This document shows, one piece after another, positions 35,393 through 44,724 of a DNA stretch of 64,000 nucleotides. Position 1 is the stretch's first letter, and the number at the start of each line of letters is the position of its first letter. The position numbers and the translations under genes are program-made. This stretch comes from Sphingobacterium sp. B16(2022) (GTDB lineage Bacteria; Bacteroidota; Bacteroidia; Sphingobacteriales; Sphingobacteriaceae), in assembly GCF_012030425.1 (NCBI RefSeq), contig NZ_JAAUVN010000003.1, positions 62,001-126,000 of the forward strand, written 5' to 3'. The notes under the pieces were generated by a model. It was not told the origin of the DNA. It saw nothing but the letters and a program-made list of their open reading frames with translations, and made no database searches.

Positions 35393-37858
35393 ATGGACGT
35401 AAACTACGTAGGCGAGAATCTATTGCCTGGAAAAATAGGTCAGTTTTTTATTGTTCTCTCATTCGGAACAGCATTACTATCTTTCATTAGTTATTATTTT
35501 GCTACAACAAATAAAGAAGAAAAATCTTGGTTAAAAATTGCCCGGATTGCTTTCTGGACAAATGCAGCCTCAATCATTGCGATTGCTGCAACGCTTTTTT
35601 TCATTATCCATACTCATTTATTTGAATACCATTATGCATGGGCACATAGCTCCAAATCATTGCCTACACATTACATCATCTCCAGTTTTTGGGAAGGTCA
35701 GGAAGGTAGTTTTTTACTCTGGATGTTCTGGCAAAGTGTATTAGGATCAGTTTTACTTTTTAAGGCTAAAGATTGGGAGGGTCCAGTAATGACCTTCATC
35801 ATGTTGTGTCAAGTATTTCTAGCTTCTATGATCGTAGGTGTACAAATTTTTGGATTTCATCTAGGTAGCTCGCCTTTTATCTTACTAAGAGAGGCTATAG
35901 AGGGACCAATTTTTAACGATCCAAACTATTTATCTTTAATTCCTGATGGCAAAGGTTTAAACCCACTGTTACAAAACTATTGGATGGTTATTCACCCGCC
36001 AACGCTATTCTTAGGTTTTGCTTCTATGGTTGTTCCCTTTGCTTATGCGGCCGCGGCTTTATGGACCAAACGTTATAAAGAGTGGATTACACCTGGATTA
36101 CCATGGGCACTTTTTGCTGTCATGATATTGGGTGTAGGTATAATTATGGGATCATTTTGGGCGTATGAAGCACTTAACTTTGGTGGTTTCTGGGCTTGGG
36201 ATCCTGTAGAAAATGCATCTATTATTCCTTGGTTTACTTTAATTGCTGCTGTTCACGTAATGATTGCTTATAAAAACTCTGGGCATTCTTACTTTACAGC
36301 TACATTCTTGGCTTTAATCAGTTTCGTTCTTGTCATCTATGCTTCCTACTTAACAAGAAGTGGGATTCTAGGAGAAACATCTGTGCACTCATTTACTGAT
36401 TTGGGGTTAAATGTTCAACTTATTGCCTTTAATGCGACCTTCTTTGTGATTATGGTTGTAGCTTTGGTTGTCCGTAAAAAACAAATGCCGACGACTCAAA
36501 AAGAGGAGGATATCTATTCAAGAGAATTTTGGTTGTTCATAGGCGCTTTGGTTCTAACTGTTGCCTGCGTTCAAATGATCTCTTCAACTTCAATTCCAGT
36601 CTTCAATGCTATTTTTGGAACCAAGGTTGCTCCACCTTTAGATCCGATCCAACATTATAACAAATGGCAGTCGGGATTTGCGGTCATTATTATGATTTTA
36701 ACTTCAATCACCCAATTCTTGAAGTATAAAAAAACAGATCCTAGAAAATTTTTCGCGTCAACCATCGCTTCTTTAATCGTAGCTATTGTATTAACTGCTG
36801 CAGTTTCTTACATCACGAAAACATACACAAATTTAATTTTCATCTTAATAACCTTCTCTTCCCTATTCTGTATTCTCGCGAATATTCGCGTATTAGCAGA
36901 TGCCGTAAAAGGTAAGTGGAAATTAGCGGGGTCAGCTATTGCGCACATTGGATTTGGATTATTATTAATTGGAGCCATGATAGCAGCATCTACCAATGAA
37001 GTGATTTCAATCAATAATACGGGTTATATTGCTGTATCTGGATTTGACAAGGTTGAAAAACCTGGTGACAACCTGTTCTTAACAGAGGGTGAACCGGTGC
37101 AGATGGGTGAATACCGCATCACTTATATTGGTGATAGTGTAGCACAACCCAATGTGTTTTATAAGATAAAATATGAAGCAATCGATGAGGAAAGTGGAAA
37201 AGTAAAAAATTCGTTTGTACTTATGCCGTTTGCTCAGAATAATGAGAAAATGGGAGGATTGATCGGTACTCCTGCGACAAAGCACTACTTCACACATGAC
37301 ATTTACACCCTAATAACTGCGGCAGCTTCGGACTTACAGGCGAAAAATGCAAATATCCCTGCCGATCAGAAAACAGGCTTTGAGGATTATGAAGAACCGG
37401 CAACTTATGAGGTCAATGTTGGTGACACCCTTCGTTATAGAAATGGTTTCTTTGTCATTGAAGGTATTAACAGAAATGCTCATTTAGAAAACATCCCTAA
37501 GGGAGAGAAAGATGTCATTGTAGGATTAAAAATCAAAGTTATCGCTTCTGATAAAAAAGAATACAACGTTGAACCGGTGTTTTTAATCAAAGATGGTACT
37601 TCATATGATTTTAATAAAGATGTAAATGAAGAAGGACTACGTTTCCGTTTTTCAAATATCTTGCCTAAAAAAGATAAATTAGAAGTTATGGTTTACCAAA
37701 AACCACTTCCAGAGAAAAAATGGATTGTATTTAAAGCGATTAAATTTCCATATATTAATTTCTTCTGGTGTGGAACTATTGTCATGACAATCGGATTTTT
37801 CATGTCTATTTTTAGAAGAAATAGTGAGGCAAAAAGATTAGATAAAAAACAAAGCTAA
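35393..37858 (+). CDS. ccmF: Cytochrome c haem lyase, CcmF/CcsA type
   Basis: An 821-residue multi-helix membrane protein that attaches haem to apocytochrome c. Seen: paired histidines in helices (HAHSS region around residue 85 and NYWMVIHPPTLFLGF near 195), the haem-handling WWD domain FGGFWAWDPVENASIIPW (about 263-280), and a long periplasmic C-terminal part with mixed beta content before a last helix. The order of WWD domain, helices and periplasmic region matches CcmF. It starts 20 bp after ccmE and its stop overlaps the DUF2520 gene start (TAATG). Confidence 0.9.
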   Translation: MDVNYVGENLLPGKIGQFFIVLSFGTALLSFISYYFATTNKEEKSWLKIARIAFWTNAASIIAIAATLFFIIHTHLFEYHYAWAHSSKSLPTHYIISSFWEGQEGSFLLWMFWQSVLGSVLLFKAKDWEGPVMTFIMLCQVFLASMIVGVQIFGFHLGSSPFILLREAIEGPIFNDPNYLSLIPDGKGLNPLLQNYWMVIHPPTLFLGFASMVVPFAYAAAALWTKRYKEWITPGLPWALFAVMILGVGIIMGSFWAYEALNFGGFWAWDPVENASIIPWFTLIAAVHVMIAYKNSGHSYFTATFLALISFVLVIYASYLTRSGILGETSVHSFTDLGLNVQLIAFNATFFVIMVVALVVRKKQMPTTQKEEDIYSREFWLFIGALVLTVACVQMISSTSIPVFNAIFGTKVAPPLDPIQHYNKWQSGFAVIIMILTSITQFLKYKKTDPRKFFASTIASLIVAIVLTAAVSYITKTYTNLIFILITFSSLFCILANIRVLADAVKGKWKLAGSAIAHIGFGLLLIGAMIAASTNEVISINNTGYIAVSGFDKVEKPGDNLFLTEGEPVQMGEYRITYIGDSVAQPNVFYKIKYEAIDEESGKVKNSFVLMPFAQNNEKMGGLIGTPATKHYFTHDIYTLITAAASDLQAKNANIPADQKTGFEDYEEPATYEVNVGDTLRYRNGFFVIEGINRNAHLENIPKGEKDVIVGLKIKVIASDKKEYNVEPVFLIKDGTSYDFNKDVNEEGLRFRFSNILPKKDKLEVMVYQKPLPEKKWIVFKAIKFPYINFFWCGTIVMTIGFFMSIFRRNSEAKRLDKKQS

Positions 37859-38622
37859 TGAATATTGTCATCTTAGGAAGTGGAAATGTTGCAACACACT
37901 TTGCACATAACTTCCATAACAAAGGTCACAAAATCTTGCAAATATTCAGTCAACAGAAGGTCAATGCTCAAGCATTGGCCTTTGCTGTAAATGCAGAGGC
38001 TATTTCTAAGGTATCAGAAATAAATAAAGAAGCTGATCTCTATATGATCGCAATTCCGGATCATGCTATTCCATCACTTATTGAAACCATATCTACAGCT
38101 ATCTCCGGCATTGTTGTGCACTGTTCTGGAGCTACAGATATACAAGTTTTAAGTAAATTTCAGCATTATGGTGTGATATATCCTCCGCAGTCCATTTCTA
38201 AAAATGATCAATCCGACTTCAGTCTTATTCCGTTTTGTATTGAAGGAAATGACTCCATAACATTTAATATTCTGATGAAGCTTATGGCTACTATAGCACC
38301 AAAATCTATCGCTTGTAGCTCAAGTCAAAGATTAGCTATTCATATAGCCTCAGTATTTGCGAATAACTTCACAAACGCACTCTTTCAAATCAGTTATGAC
38401 CTCTTACAGCAGCACGATTTACCGTTTGATATAATCAGGCCAATTATTCTTGAAACTGCACAAAAGGTACAATCTAAGCTACCTAGTCAAGTTCAGACCG
38501 GACCAGCTGTTAGAAATGACGAAATCACGATAAAAAAGCATTTAAATTTTATCAGCGAACATGATGATTGGAAACAAATCTATCAACTATTATCACAAGA
38601 GATTGTAAAAAGAAAAAGCTAA
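37858..38622 (+). CDS. Rossmann-fold DUF2520 protein
   Basis: A 254-residue NAD(P)-binding protein. The N-terminus MNIVILGSGNVATHFAHNF is a dinucleotide-binding GxGxxA/G motif. MIAIPDHAIPSLIETI and VVHCSGATDIQVL follow as in ProC-like and 6-phosphogluconate dehydrogenase-like enzymes. The C-terminal DUF2520 domain includes VFANNFTNALFQI and the end KVQSKLPSQVQTGPAVRND. The substrate is not known for the family. It is translationally coupled to ccmF, yet nothing in it suggests a haem role; a downstream housekeeping passenger is as likely. Confidence 0.88.
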   Translation: MNIVILGSGNVATHFAHNFHNKGHKILQIFSQQKVNAQALAFAVNAEAISKVSEINKEADLYMIAIPDHAIPSLIETISTAISGIVVHCSGATDIQVLSKFQHYGVIYPPQSISKNDQSDFSLIPFCIEGNDSITFNILMKLMATIAPKSIACSSSQRLAIHIASVFANNFTNALFQISYDLLQQHDLPFDIIRPIILETAQKVQSKLPSQVQTGPAVRNDEITIKKHLNFISEHDDWKQIYQLLSQEIVKRKS

Positions 38623-38696
38623 ATATCATTTCTTTACCAAGATTTTAAAACTTCTTCATAACGGCCATTAATTTTCTTTTACAACAAGTAACTTAG

Positions 38697-38704
38697 TACT
38701 TTTG
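38697..38704 (+). promoter_or_regulatory. -7 box upstream of the glutamate-synthase-like gene
   Basis: TACTTTTG fits TAnnTTTG, 136 bp before the start codon; no exact -33 TTG. The leader would contain the palindrome ATTTGATCAAAT (38792-38803) and the inverted repeat ATCAATC (38768) / GATTGAT (38785). Weak support. Confidence 0.35.
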
Positions 38705-38839
38705 CTTTGTATAAAATGAACATTGGTTCAATATTTGAAAGCATAGTAAACATTAAAATTGTAACAGATCAATCGATTACATTTGATTGATATTTGATCA
38801 AATTTTTATTAAAGTAAGAGTCTAAATACTATTTAAATT

Positions 38840-40390
38840 ATGACCGTTAGAAAATTAATTCTTGGCACCATGACTGTAATCAATTTGATTATAATCTCTT
38901 TTGGGCTTATTTTTACACCACAGTGGTTTTGGTTGTTAGTCATACCGATGCCTCTTTTATTTGTGGCGATATATCACAGTTTCCAACATAAACATGCAAT
39001 TTTAAGAAACTATCCTTTAGTTGGATATTTCCGTTATTTCTTTGAATCCATTCGTCCAGAATTACGTCAATACTTTTGGGAGTCTGATACTGATGGACGT
39101 CCTTTTAATAGAAGACAACGTTCTATCGTTTATCAACGCGCTAAAAACCAACGGGAAACTGTTGCTTTCGGTATGCAGACAGATCCACAAACAGTCGGTA
39201 ATGAATGGGCAGCTCACTCTGTCTTTCCTTGTCACATTGATAATCATGACTTACGTACTACTGTAGGGAATGCAGCTTGTAAACATCCTTATAGTTTAAG
39301 TGTTTTTAACATTTCTGCAATGAGTTATGGCGCATTGAGTAAAACAGCTATTACCGCATTAAATAAAGGTGCTCAATTACAAAATTTTGCACACAACACT
39401 GGAGAAGGTGGTATCAGTGACTATCATAACAGTGGTGGCGATTTGATCTGGCAGGTAGGTACGGGTTATTTTGGCTGTCGTACGCATGACGGTAAATTTG
39501 ATGGTGAACTTTTTAGAGAAAAAACTTCACGTCCTAACATCAAGATGATTGAACTGAAAATATCACAAGGTGCTAAACCTGGCCATGGAGGTATACTACC
39601 TGCAGCCAAAAACACACCCGAAGTTGCTGCAATTCGCCACGTCATCCCAGGTACAGATGTCATGTCACCTCCTGCACACAGTGCATTCTCAAATCCAATT
39701 GAAATGATGGAATTCATTCATAGATTGAAAGAATTAAGTGACTTCAAACCTGTGGGATTCAAAATGTGTATCGGTGATAAACAAGAGTTTATTGAAATCT
39801 GTCGTGCAATGCAAACAACACAGATATTCCCAGATTTTATTGCTATTGATGGTTCCGAGGGTGGAACAGGTGCTGCACCACTCGAATTTACAGATAATCT
39901 AGGAATGCCATTATATGATGCTTTAGCTTTTGTTACAAAAACTCTAATTGCTTTTGGTCTTAAAAGACATATCAAGCTCTTAGTTTCGAGTAGAATCGTC
40001 ACTGGTTTTGATTTGTTAAAAGTAATTGCTCTCGGAGCAGATGCATGCTATAGTGCCAGAGGAATGATGTTTGCATTAGGCTGCATTCAAGCTTTGAAAT
40101 GTAACGAAGATACTTGTCCTGTAGGAGTTGCAACACAACAGCCCCACTTGTATAAAGGATTAGATGTTAACGATAAATATGTACGTGTCGCACAATTCCA
40201 TCGTAACACTTTACGTGCTACTGTAGAGATTATGGAAGCTTGTGGATTTAAAACTTTATCCGATGTCAGTGCCGATAAATTTTTCAGAAAAGTTGATGCT
40301 GTTAACACATTAAGTTTTCAAGACATCTATTTTGGAAGAGAAGGTCGTCTAATCGAAAGTCATACTGATTTTGAGGCAAAAATATTTTAA
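38840..40390 (+). CDS. FMN-binding glutamate synthase family protein, membrane-anchored
   Basis: A 516-residue protein made of the central FMN/Fe-S domain of glutamate synthase (GltS), without the amidotransferase or beta-helix domains. Two N-terminal membrane helices (about 5-45) are followed by FNISAMSYGALSKTAI, NTGEGGISDYH, ISQGAKPGHGGILPAAK, FIAIDGSEGGTGAAP and SSRIVTGFD (FMN and 2-oxoglutarate site). The 3Fe-4S cysteines are Cys415, Cys421 and Cys426 (CIQALKCNEDTCPVGVATQ). The reaction of these short versions is not established. It stands alone with a strong terminator. Confidence 0.9.
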   Translation: MTVRKLILGTMTVINLIIISFGLIFTPQWFWLLVIPMPLLFVAIYHSFQHKHAILRNYPLVGYFRYFFESIRPELRQYFWESDTDGRPFNRRQRSIVYQRAKNQRETVAFGMQTDPQTVGNEWAAHSVFPCHIDNHDLRTTVGNAACKHPYSLSVFNISAMSYGALSKTAITALNKGAQLQNFAHNTGEGGISDYHNSGGDLIWQVGTGYFGCRTHDGKFDGELFREKTSRPNIKMIELKISQGAKPGHGGILPAAKNTPEVAAIRHVIPGTDVMSPPAHSAFSNPIEMMEFIHRLKELSDFKPVGFKMCIGDKQEFIEICRAMQTTQIFPDFIAIDGSEGGTGAAPLEFTDNLGMPLYDALAFVTKTLIAFGLKRHIKLLVSSRIVTGFDLLKVIALGADACYSARGMMFALGCIQALKCNEDTCPVGVATQQPHLYKGLDVNDKYVRVAQFHRNTLRATVEIMEACGFKTLSDVSADKFFRKVDAVNTLSFQDIYFGREGRLIESHTDFEAKIF

Positions 40391-40434
40391 TAATAAAGAA
40401 GGGCTTTTCATAAAACAAAAGCCCTTCTTTATTA
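40391..40434. terminator. Bidirectional terminator
   Basis: An 18-bp perfect stem, arms 40391-40408 (TAATAAAGAAGGGCTTTT) and 40417-40434, loop of eight bases, A/T-rich on both ends so that each strand runs into a T run. It starts at the stop of the glutamate-synthase-like gene and its right arm includes the stop codon of the convergent marR gene. Confidence 0.9.
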
Positions 40435-40878
40435 TTTTCTCAAATTGCAGATAACTTGTTGAAGCGTTACTTGCGCCATATCAATTGTATCTGGAGATAC
40501 CCCATCCAATGCTTCAGCAATAGTCTTATTAGCTTGTTGCATACCCATCTCTTTTAACTTACGGGCAGACTTAGTTAAATAAATCAAATTTGATCTACGA
40601 TCATCTTTATCATTTACTCGGATAACTAAATTTAATTTCTCCAAATTATTAATTAAACGCGTAATACTTGGTTTATCTCTAAAGGTTCTAATGGCCAACT
40701 CTTGTTGTGTAAGTCCCTCCTCTTGCCATAAATTGTACAAAATACTCCATTGCTCAGCCGTAATATTGATTCCCACATCTTTTAAATTACGCTGCATTCT
40801 ACGCGATATGGCTGTAGTCGCTTTTCCAGTTAGAAAATCATAGAACTCTATCTTTCCAATTAAATCTTCATTAAGCAT
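40432..40878 (-). CDS. MarR family transcriptional regulator
   Basis: A 148-residue winged-helix repressor. Recognised elements: QWSILYNLWQEEGLTQQELAI (helix-turn-helix start), RDKPSITRLINNLEKLNLVIRV (recognition helix), and the wing DKDDRRSNLIYLTKSARKL with the D-x-R-R pattern typical of MarR. The frame extends to a TTG at 40887; ATG 40878 (MLNEDLIG) is preferred. Its ligand and targets are unknown. A spaced inverted repeat upstream (40918-40928 / 40967-40977) could be its own operator. Confidence 0.9.
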   Translation of the reverse strand: MLNEDLIGKIEFYDFLTGKATTAISRRMQRNLKDVGINITAEQWSILYNLWQEEGLTQQELAIRTFRDKPSITRLINNLEKLNLVIRVNDKDDRRSNLIYLTKSARKLKEMGMQQANKTIAEALDGVSPDTIDMAQVTLQQVICNLRK

Positions 40879-40917
40879 AATAATCAAAGTCTTTTTAGGT
40901 TATACTATATCGTACTT

Positions 40918-40977
40918 TTTAGCCAACGGATCTTTATTTTCAAAAAAGATAAAATTAACTATAACTCGTTGGCCAAA
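40918..40977. promoter_or_regulatory. Candidate MarR operator pair
   Basis: TTTAGCCAACG (40918-40928) and CGTTGGCCAAA (40967-40977) are inverted copies with one mismatch, 38 bp apart. The second contains the palindrome TTGGCCAA. The pair lies 40 to 99 bp upstream of the marR start, in the region between marR and the divergent small membrane-protein gene. MarR proteins usually bind such short palindromes near their own promoter; the assignment is inferred. Confidence 0.45.
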
Positions 40978-41054
40978 TAGGTTTATATTATAAATATAAT
41001 GCTTTACATGGTATAACAAAAATTAAATTGTTTTTTTTTTGTTATCTTCATGCT

Positions 41055-41438
41055 ATGGAAAAGTTGGTCCCCCTATTAATTGCATTAGCAATCTTTGGTT
41101 TTAAGTCATATCAGAACTATATGAAAGAGCAAGATGCTGCGCTAAAAAGAAGAAAGGCAAATGCCCCTATTCCTAGCAAAAACAAAACAGAACCACCTGC
41201 ATATCAACCCTCTCAGAAAGAAAAGAATGTGGTTACCCCACCACCTTTTTACTCAGAAAAAATAAAAGATACAAACGAAATTCAGCGATTTAAAAAAGAA
41301 AGAGAAGAGCACCGCTTAGCTTTGAATAAAAAAAATAAATTACCACAATCTTTACAAAAAGAACCAATGGTAACAGAAGACTTTGATTTAAGAAAGGCAG
41401 TCATAATGTCTATCATTCTTGATAGACCCTACAAATAA
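41055..41438 (+). CDS. Small membrane-anchored hypothetical protein
   Basis: A 127-residue protein with one N-terminal hydrophobic segment (LVPLLIALAIFGF, residues about 4-16), then a lysine-, glutamate- and proline-rich linker and a C-terminal FDLRKAVIMSIILDRPYK motif. I have seen that ending (FDLRKAVIYSEILNRPY-like) in other Bacteroidota hypothetical proteins. The function is unknown. The frame could start at TTG 41028, but the ATG at 41055 puts the membrane segment at the N-terminus. It converges with the nitrilase-family gene, six bases between the two stops. Confidence 0.75.
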   Translation: MEKLVPLLIALAIFGFKSYQNYMKEQDAALKRRKANAPIPSKNKTEPPAYQPSQKEKNVVTPPPFYSEKIKDTNEIQRFKKEREEHRLALNKKNKLPQSLQKEPMVTEDFDLRKAVIMSIILDRPYK

Positions 41439-41443
41439 TGACA

Positions 41444-42220
41444 TTAATCTATTGTGAAGCTATCTGCATCCTGTAAAAATGGAAAAGATTTTCTTGCTTC
41501 ATGAAGATCTTTGGGATGAATAGTAAATGTATACAGATCTTCATCTTCAGGTTTATAATAAACCACATCTCCTACAGGAGAAATACACATAGAACCACCT
41601 GAATAATAAATATCATTACCATCGTGACCTACACGATTAACACCAATAACAAAAGCTTGATTTTCTATAGCACGTGCTGGAATTAAGGTTCTCCAATGAG
41701 CAGAACGTTTATCTGGCCAGTTTGCAGTATATATCAATAAATCATAAGCGCCACCAATATTTCTTGACCATACCGGAAAGCGTATATCATAACAAATCAT
41801 AGGACATATATTCCAACCTCTGATGTTTACAATAATACGTTCTCGTCCAGCTGTAAAATAGAGGTCTTCTTTTGCCATTGCAAACAAATGTCTTTTGTCA
41901 TATTTTACGTAGGTTCCATCTGGAGACATCCAGACAAAACGATTAAAGTATTTCCCGTCTTCTGTTATAATCAATGAACCTGCTATCACACAATTTAAAC
42001 TTTGGGACATGTGGAACAGCCACTGCATGGTTTTACCATCACTTGGTTCTGCACACTTCTCTACATTATTTGTAAATCCGGTATTGAACATTTCAGGCAA
42101 AATAATAAGATCCGTTTTTTCTCTTAAATTCGAGAGTTTAAGCGCGAGATTACTCAAGTTCTTATCGACATTTTCCCAAAAGATATATGCTTGAAAGATT
42201 GTTACTTTTAACGGTTCCAT
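41444..42220 (-). CDS. Nitrilase-superfamily amidohydrolase (omega-amidase type)
   Basis: A 258-residue carbon-nitrogen hydrolase. The complete catalytic triad is visible: Glu43 (ILPEMFNTGF), Lys109 (YDKRHLF) and Cys143 (PMICYDIRFPVW). The order and sequence around Cys resemble YafV/omega-amidase enzymes that hydrolyse 2-oxoglutaramate or 2-oxosuccinamate, products of glutamine and asparagine transamination. No export signal, so cytoplasmic. It stands 92 bp downstream of the divergently unrelated polyprenyl synthase on the same strand. The exact substrate is an inference from subfamily resemblance. Confidence 0.88.
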   Translation of the reverse strand: MEPLKVTIFQAYIFWENVDKNLSNLALKLSNLREKTDLIILPEMFNTGFTNNVEKCAEPSDGKTMQWLFHMSQSLNCVIAGSLIITEDGKYFNRFVWMSPDGTYVKYDKRHLFAMAKEDLYFTAGRERIIVNIRGWNICPMICYDIRFPVWSRNIGGAYDLLIYTANWPDKRSAHWRTLIPARAIENQAFVIGVNRVGHDGNDIYYSGGSMCISPVGDVVYYKPEDEDLYTFTIHPKDLHEARKSFPFLQDADSFTID

Positions 42221-42311
42221 TGTAGTTGTTTCGTAAATTATGATGACCTAAGTCTACAAATTAAGAATTTTTTAAATAAATAAAGATTAAATAGACAATT
42301 AATAGCTATTA

Positions 42312-43280
42312 CTATTGTTCCCTGATGAGGAGTTGAGTCGATAATGTTATTAACGTCTCTTTCTTGTGATTTGGTATATTAATCGCCGATAATCTTTCAA
42401 ATGCACGTTGTGTATATGCATCTTTTAATTTGTCTGCATATTCTTTAATATTATAGTTTTGGTATAGTGATAACATATCATGCAATTTGTTTGGATTATC
42501 CTGTATTGTTGCGTTTAATAAATTCTGAAGTTTTGTAAGATCCTCTTCCTTTATGATTTCCATTAATTTGACCAACAGATAGGTCTTTTTATTAATTAGA
42601 ATATCTCCTCCAATCTGTTTACCAAAAGTTTCAGGGTTGCCATAAGCATCTAGTACATCATCTTGAAGCTGGAAAGCTATTCCTATATATTCTCCAAATT
42701 CATAAATTAATTTTTGATCACTAAGATTTGCTTCGGCCAATATTGCCCCCATCTGTAGTGCACCTCCTAACAGTACTGAAGTTTTAAGCCTAATCATCTC
42801 AATATATTGATCCATACTAATTTTATCAGTATGTTCATAATCCATATCCAGTTGTTGGCCTTCACAGACTTGCATAGCAACTCTATTAAAAGTTTTAAGG
42901 AGATCTGCTATATAAAGCGGATTGCTATTAGCCAATTCATCATAAGCTTTTACCAATAATCCATCTCCTGAAAGGATAGCGACATTCAAATCCCATTTCT
43001 CATGAACGGTTGCTTTTCCTCTTCGTAGAGGTGCTTTATCCATAACGTCATCATGAACTAAAGAAAAGTTATGAAAATATTCGATTGATTTTGCAGCAGG
43101 TAAAGCATCATTAATTTCTTTAATATCAAACATTTCAGCGGCAACCAATGTCAAGGCTGGTCTAATACGTTTACCACCTAAACTTAAAAAATAGCGAATT
43201 GGGTCGTAAAGATTATTCGGTTGATTCGGAAATTGACTGTTTTGAATCGAGTCAGAGATTAGTTTTTGTAAATGCTGCAT
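42312..43280 (-). CDS. Polyprenyl (isoprenoid) diphosphate synthase
   Basis: A 322-residue trans-prenyl chain elongase. Both aspartate-rich motifs are present: first HDDVMDKAPLRRG (Asp77, Asp78, Asp81) and second QLQDDVLDAYG (Asp207, Asp208, Asp211), plus GGKRIRPAL and the Lys of the GxKxxR-like region. Two residues separate the aspartates in the first motif (DDxxD), typical of farnesyl to octaprenyl synthases. Product length cannot be read safely: GGPP, or a longer side chain for menaquinone. Single gene, same strand as the amidohydrolase. Confidence 0.92.
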   Translation of the reverse strand: MQHLQKLISDSIQNSQFPNQPNNLYDPIRYFLSLGGKRIRPALTLVAAEMFDIKEINDALPAAKSIEYFHNFSLVHDDVMDKAPLRRGKATVHEKWDLNVAILSGDGLLVKAYDELANSNPLYIADLLKTFNRVAMQVCEGQQLDMDYEHTDKISMDQYIEMIRLKTSVLLGGALQMGAILAEANLSDQKLIYEFGEYIGIAFQLQDDVLDAYGNPETFGKQIGGDILINKKTYLLVKLMEIIKEEDLTKLQNLLNATIQDNPNKLHDMLSLYQNYNIKEYADKLKDAYTQRAFERLSAINIPNHKKETLITLSTQLLIREQ

Positions 43281-43506
43281 AGTATCTAGTCATCTTCTCC
43301 TAATGATACGCGAAGATAACAATTATAAAAACAAACTTTTACTAAGTACCGTTGAAAACAGTTTAATTCATTTCAAATAGTTTTTATCTCCTACACCTAC
43401 TTTCTTAGTGAGAAAAAGATAAAATATTTAAAGTTAATGAATCGTGAGCAGATAGATACCTTACCTAGGATCGATTATATTTGTTGTTACTGCACTGGAA
43501 TTAAAA

Positions 43507-43536
43507 TTGCACATAAAACAAATTTATCTAAGTTTG
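43507..43536 (+). promoter_or_regulatory. Second copy of the DUF4254-type promoter, before a GT4 gene
   Basis: TTG at 43507-43509, a 19-base spacer and TAAGTTTG at 43529-43536, with the same spacing as the copy at 6285-6314. A 26-base core (43513-43538, containing TTTATCTAAGTTTGTA) is identical in both. It falls inside the longest open frame of the following gene (which could start at 43437), so translation must begin downstream, at ATG 43554, 17 bases after the box. Confidence 0.75.
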
Positions 43537-43553
43537 TAAAAAAGCAAGCATAT

Positions 43554-44723
43554 ATGCGTATTCTAATCATCCATACTTTTTATCAAGGGCCAGGAGGTGA
43601 AGACACCGTTTTCAAACAGGAAAGTGAATTACTCGCTATAGATCATGATGTGGAGACGTTTACCTTTCAAAATAAAAAAGGATGGAAAGGCGCTTTGCAA
43701 ACACTTTTTTCTTTTTGGAATATTGCTGCGGCTTATCGCGTAAGAAAGTGCATTAATAATTTTAAACCTCAGGTTGTCCATATTCATAATACACATTATG
43801 CAAGTGGTCCTATCATTTTAAGGACAATTCACAAATTGGGCGTTCCACTCATCATGACCTTGCACAATTTTCGTATTCTTTGTCCCTCTGCTATATTATA
43901 TCATGAGCATCAGCTATTTCTTTCCAGTTTAAAAGAAAATTTTCCATGGACAGCCATTAAAAAGAAAGTACTAGACGGATCTACTGTCAAGACTTTTGTA
44001 CTTGCATTGAACTATTGGTTTCATAGACGAATTGGAACATGGAATATGGTAGATCGATATATAGCTTTATCAAGTTTTGCGAAAAAACTTTTTATAGATT
44101 CAACCTTACATGTTCCTGCACAAAAATTTACAATCAAACCAAACTTTACCTTTCCTATTAAAGATACAATCGATGCTCAGGAAGACTTTTTTATATATAT
44201 CGGAAGACTTACAGAAGAAAAAGGTATCGTAAATCTTTTGAAAGCATTTTCAAAAACAGATAGCAAGATCATCATTATAGGTGACGGACCTTTAAAACAA
44301 ACAGTAGTCGATACTGCAAATCGTCATGCCAATATAAAATATATGGGTTTTAGAACCCGTGATGAAATACTGCCATTAGTTGAAAAAGCCGAAGCATTGC
44401 TCGTGCCCTCAGTATGGTTTGAGGGGATGCCAATGACGATCTTAGAGGCTTTCTCAGTCGGAACCCCAGTGATCGGCAGTGATATCGGAGCTTTAAGTGA
44501 ATTAATTATCCCAGATAAGACAGGATTACTATTTAACCCACAAAGTGTGGATAATATGTTAAAAACTGTACAGCAATGGAAAAATTACAGTATTAAAGAA
44601 AAATATAACATTAGACAAACAACAAAAGAGTTCTATTTTAGTAATTTTACTCCAGAAGAGAATAAAAAGAAATTGCTTGAAATATATAATGAAGCAATTG
44701 AAGATAACATAAAACGATCTTAA
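43554..44723 (+). CDS. Glycosyltransferase family 4
   Basis: A 389-residue GT-B enzyme. From ATG 43554 it reads MRILIIHTFYQGPGGEDTVF, the normal GT4 beginning with a glycine-rich loop. The open frame extends to 43437, but that extension would be translated from the promoter sequence and is rejected. Further features: VHIHNTHYASG, LTLHNFR (acceptor side), FIYIGRLTEEKGI (donor site Arg and Lys), and EGMPMTILE as the E-x7-E motif, then AFSVGTPVIGSDIGAL. It shares its promoter with the DUF4254-GT9 operon, which suggests the same glycan pathway. Confidence 0.9.
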   Translation: MRILIIHTFYQGPGGEDTVFKQESELLAIDHDVETFTFQNKKGWKGALQTLFSFWNIAAAYRVRKCINNFKPQVVHIHNTHYASGPIILRTIHKLGVPLIMTLHNFRILCPSAILYHEHQLFLSSLKENFPWTAIKKKVLDGSTVKTFVLALNYWFHRRIGTWNMVDRYIALSSFAKKLFIDSTLHVPAQKFTIKPNFTFPIKDTIDAQEDFFIYIGRLTEEKGIVNLLKAFSKTDSKIIIIGDGPLKQTVVDTANRHANIKYMGFRTRDEILPLVEKAEALLVPSVWFEGMPMTILEAFSVGTPVIGSDIGALSELIIPDKTGLLFNPQSVDNMLKTVQQWKNYSIKEKYNIRQTTKEFYFSNFTPEENKKKLLEIYNEAIEDNIKRS

Positions 44724-44724
44724 A

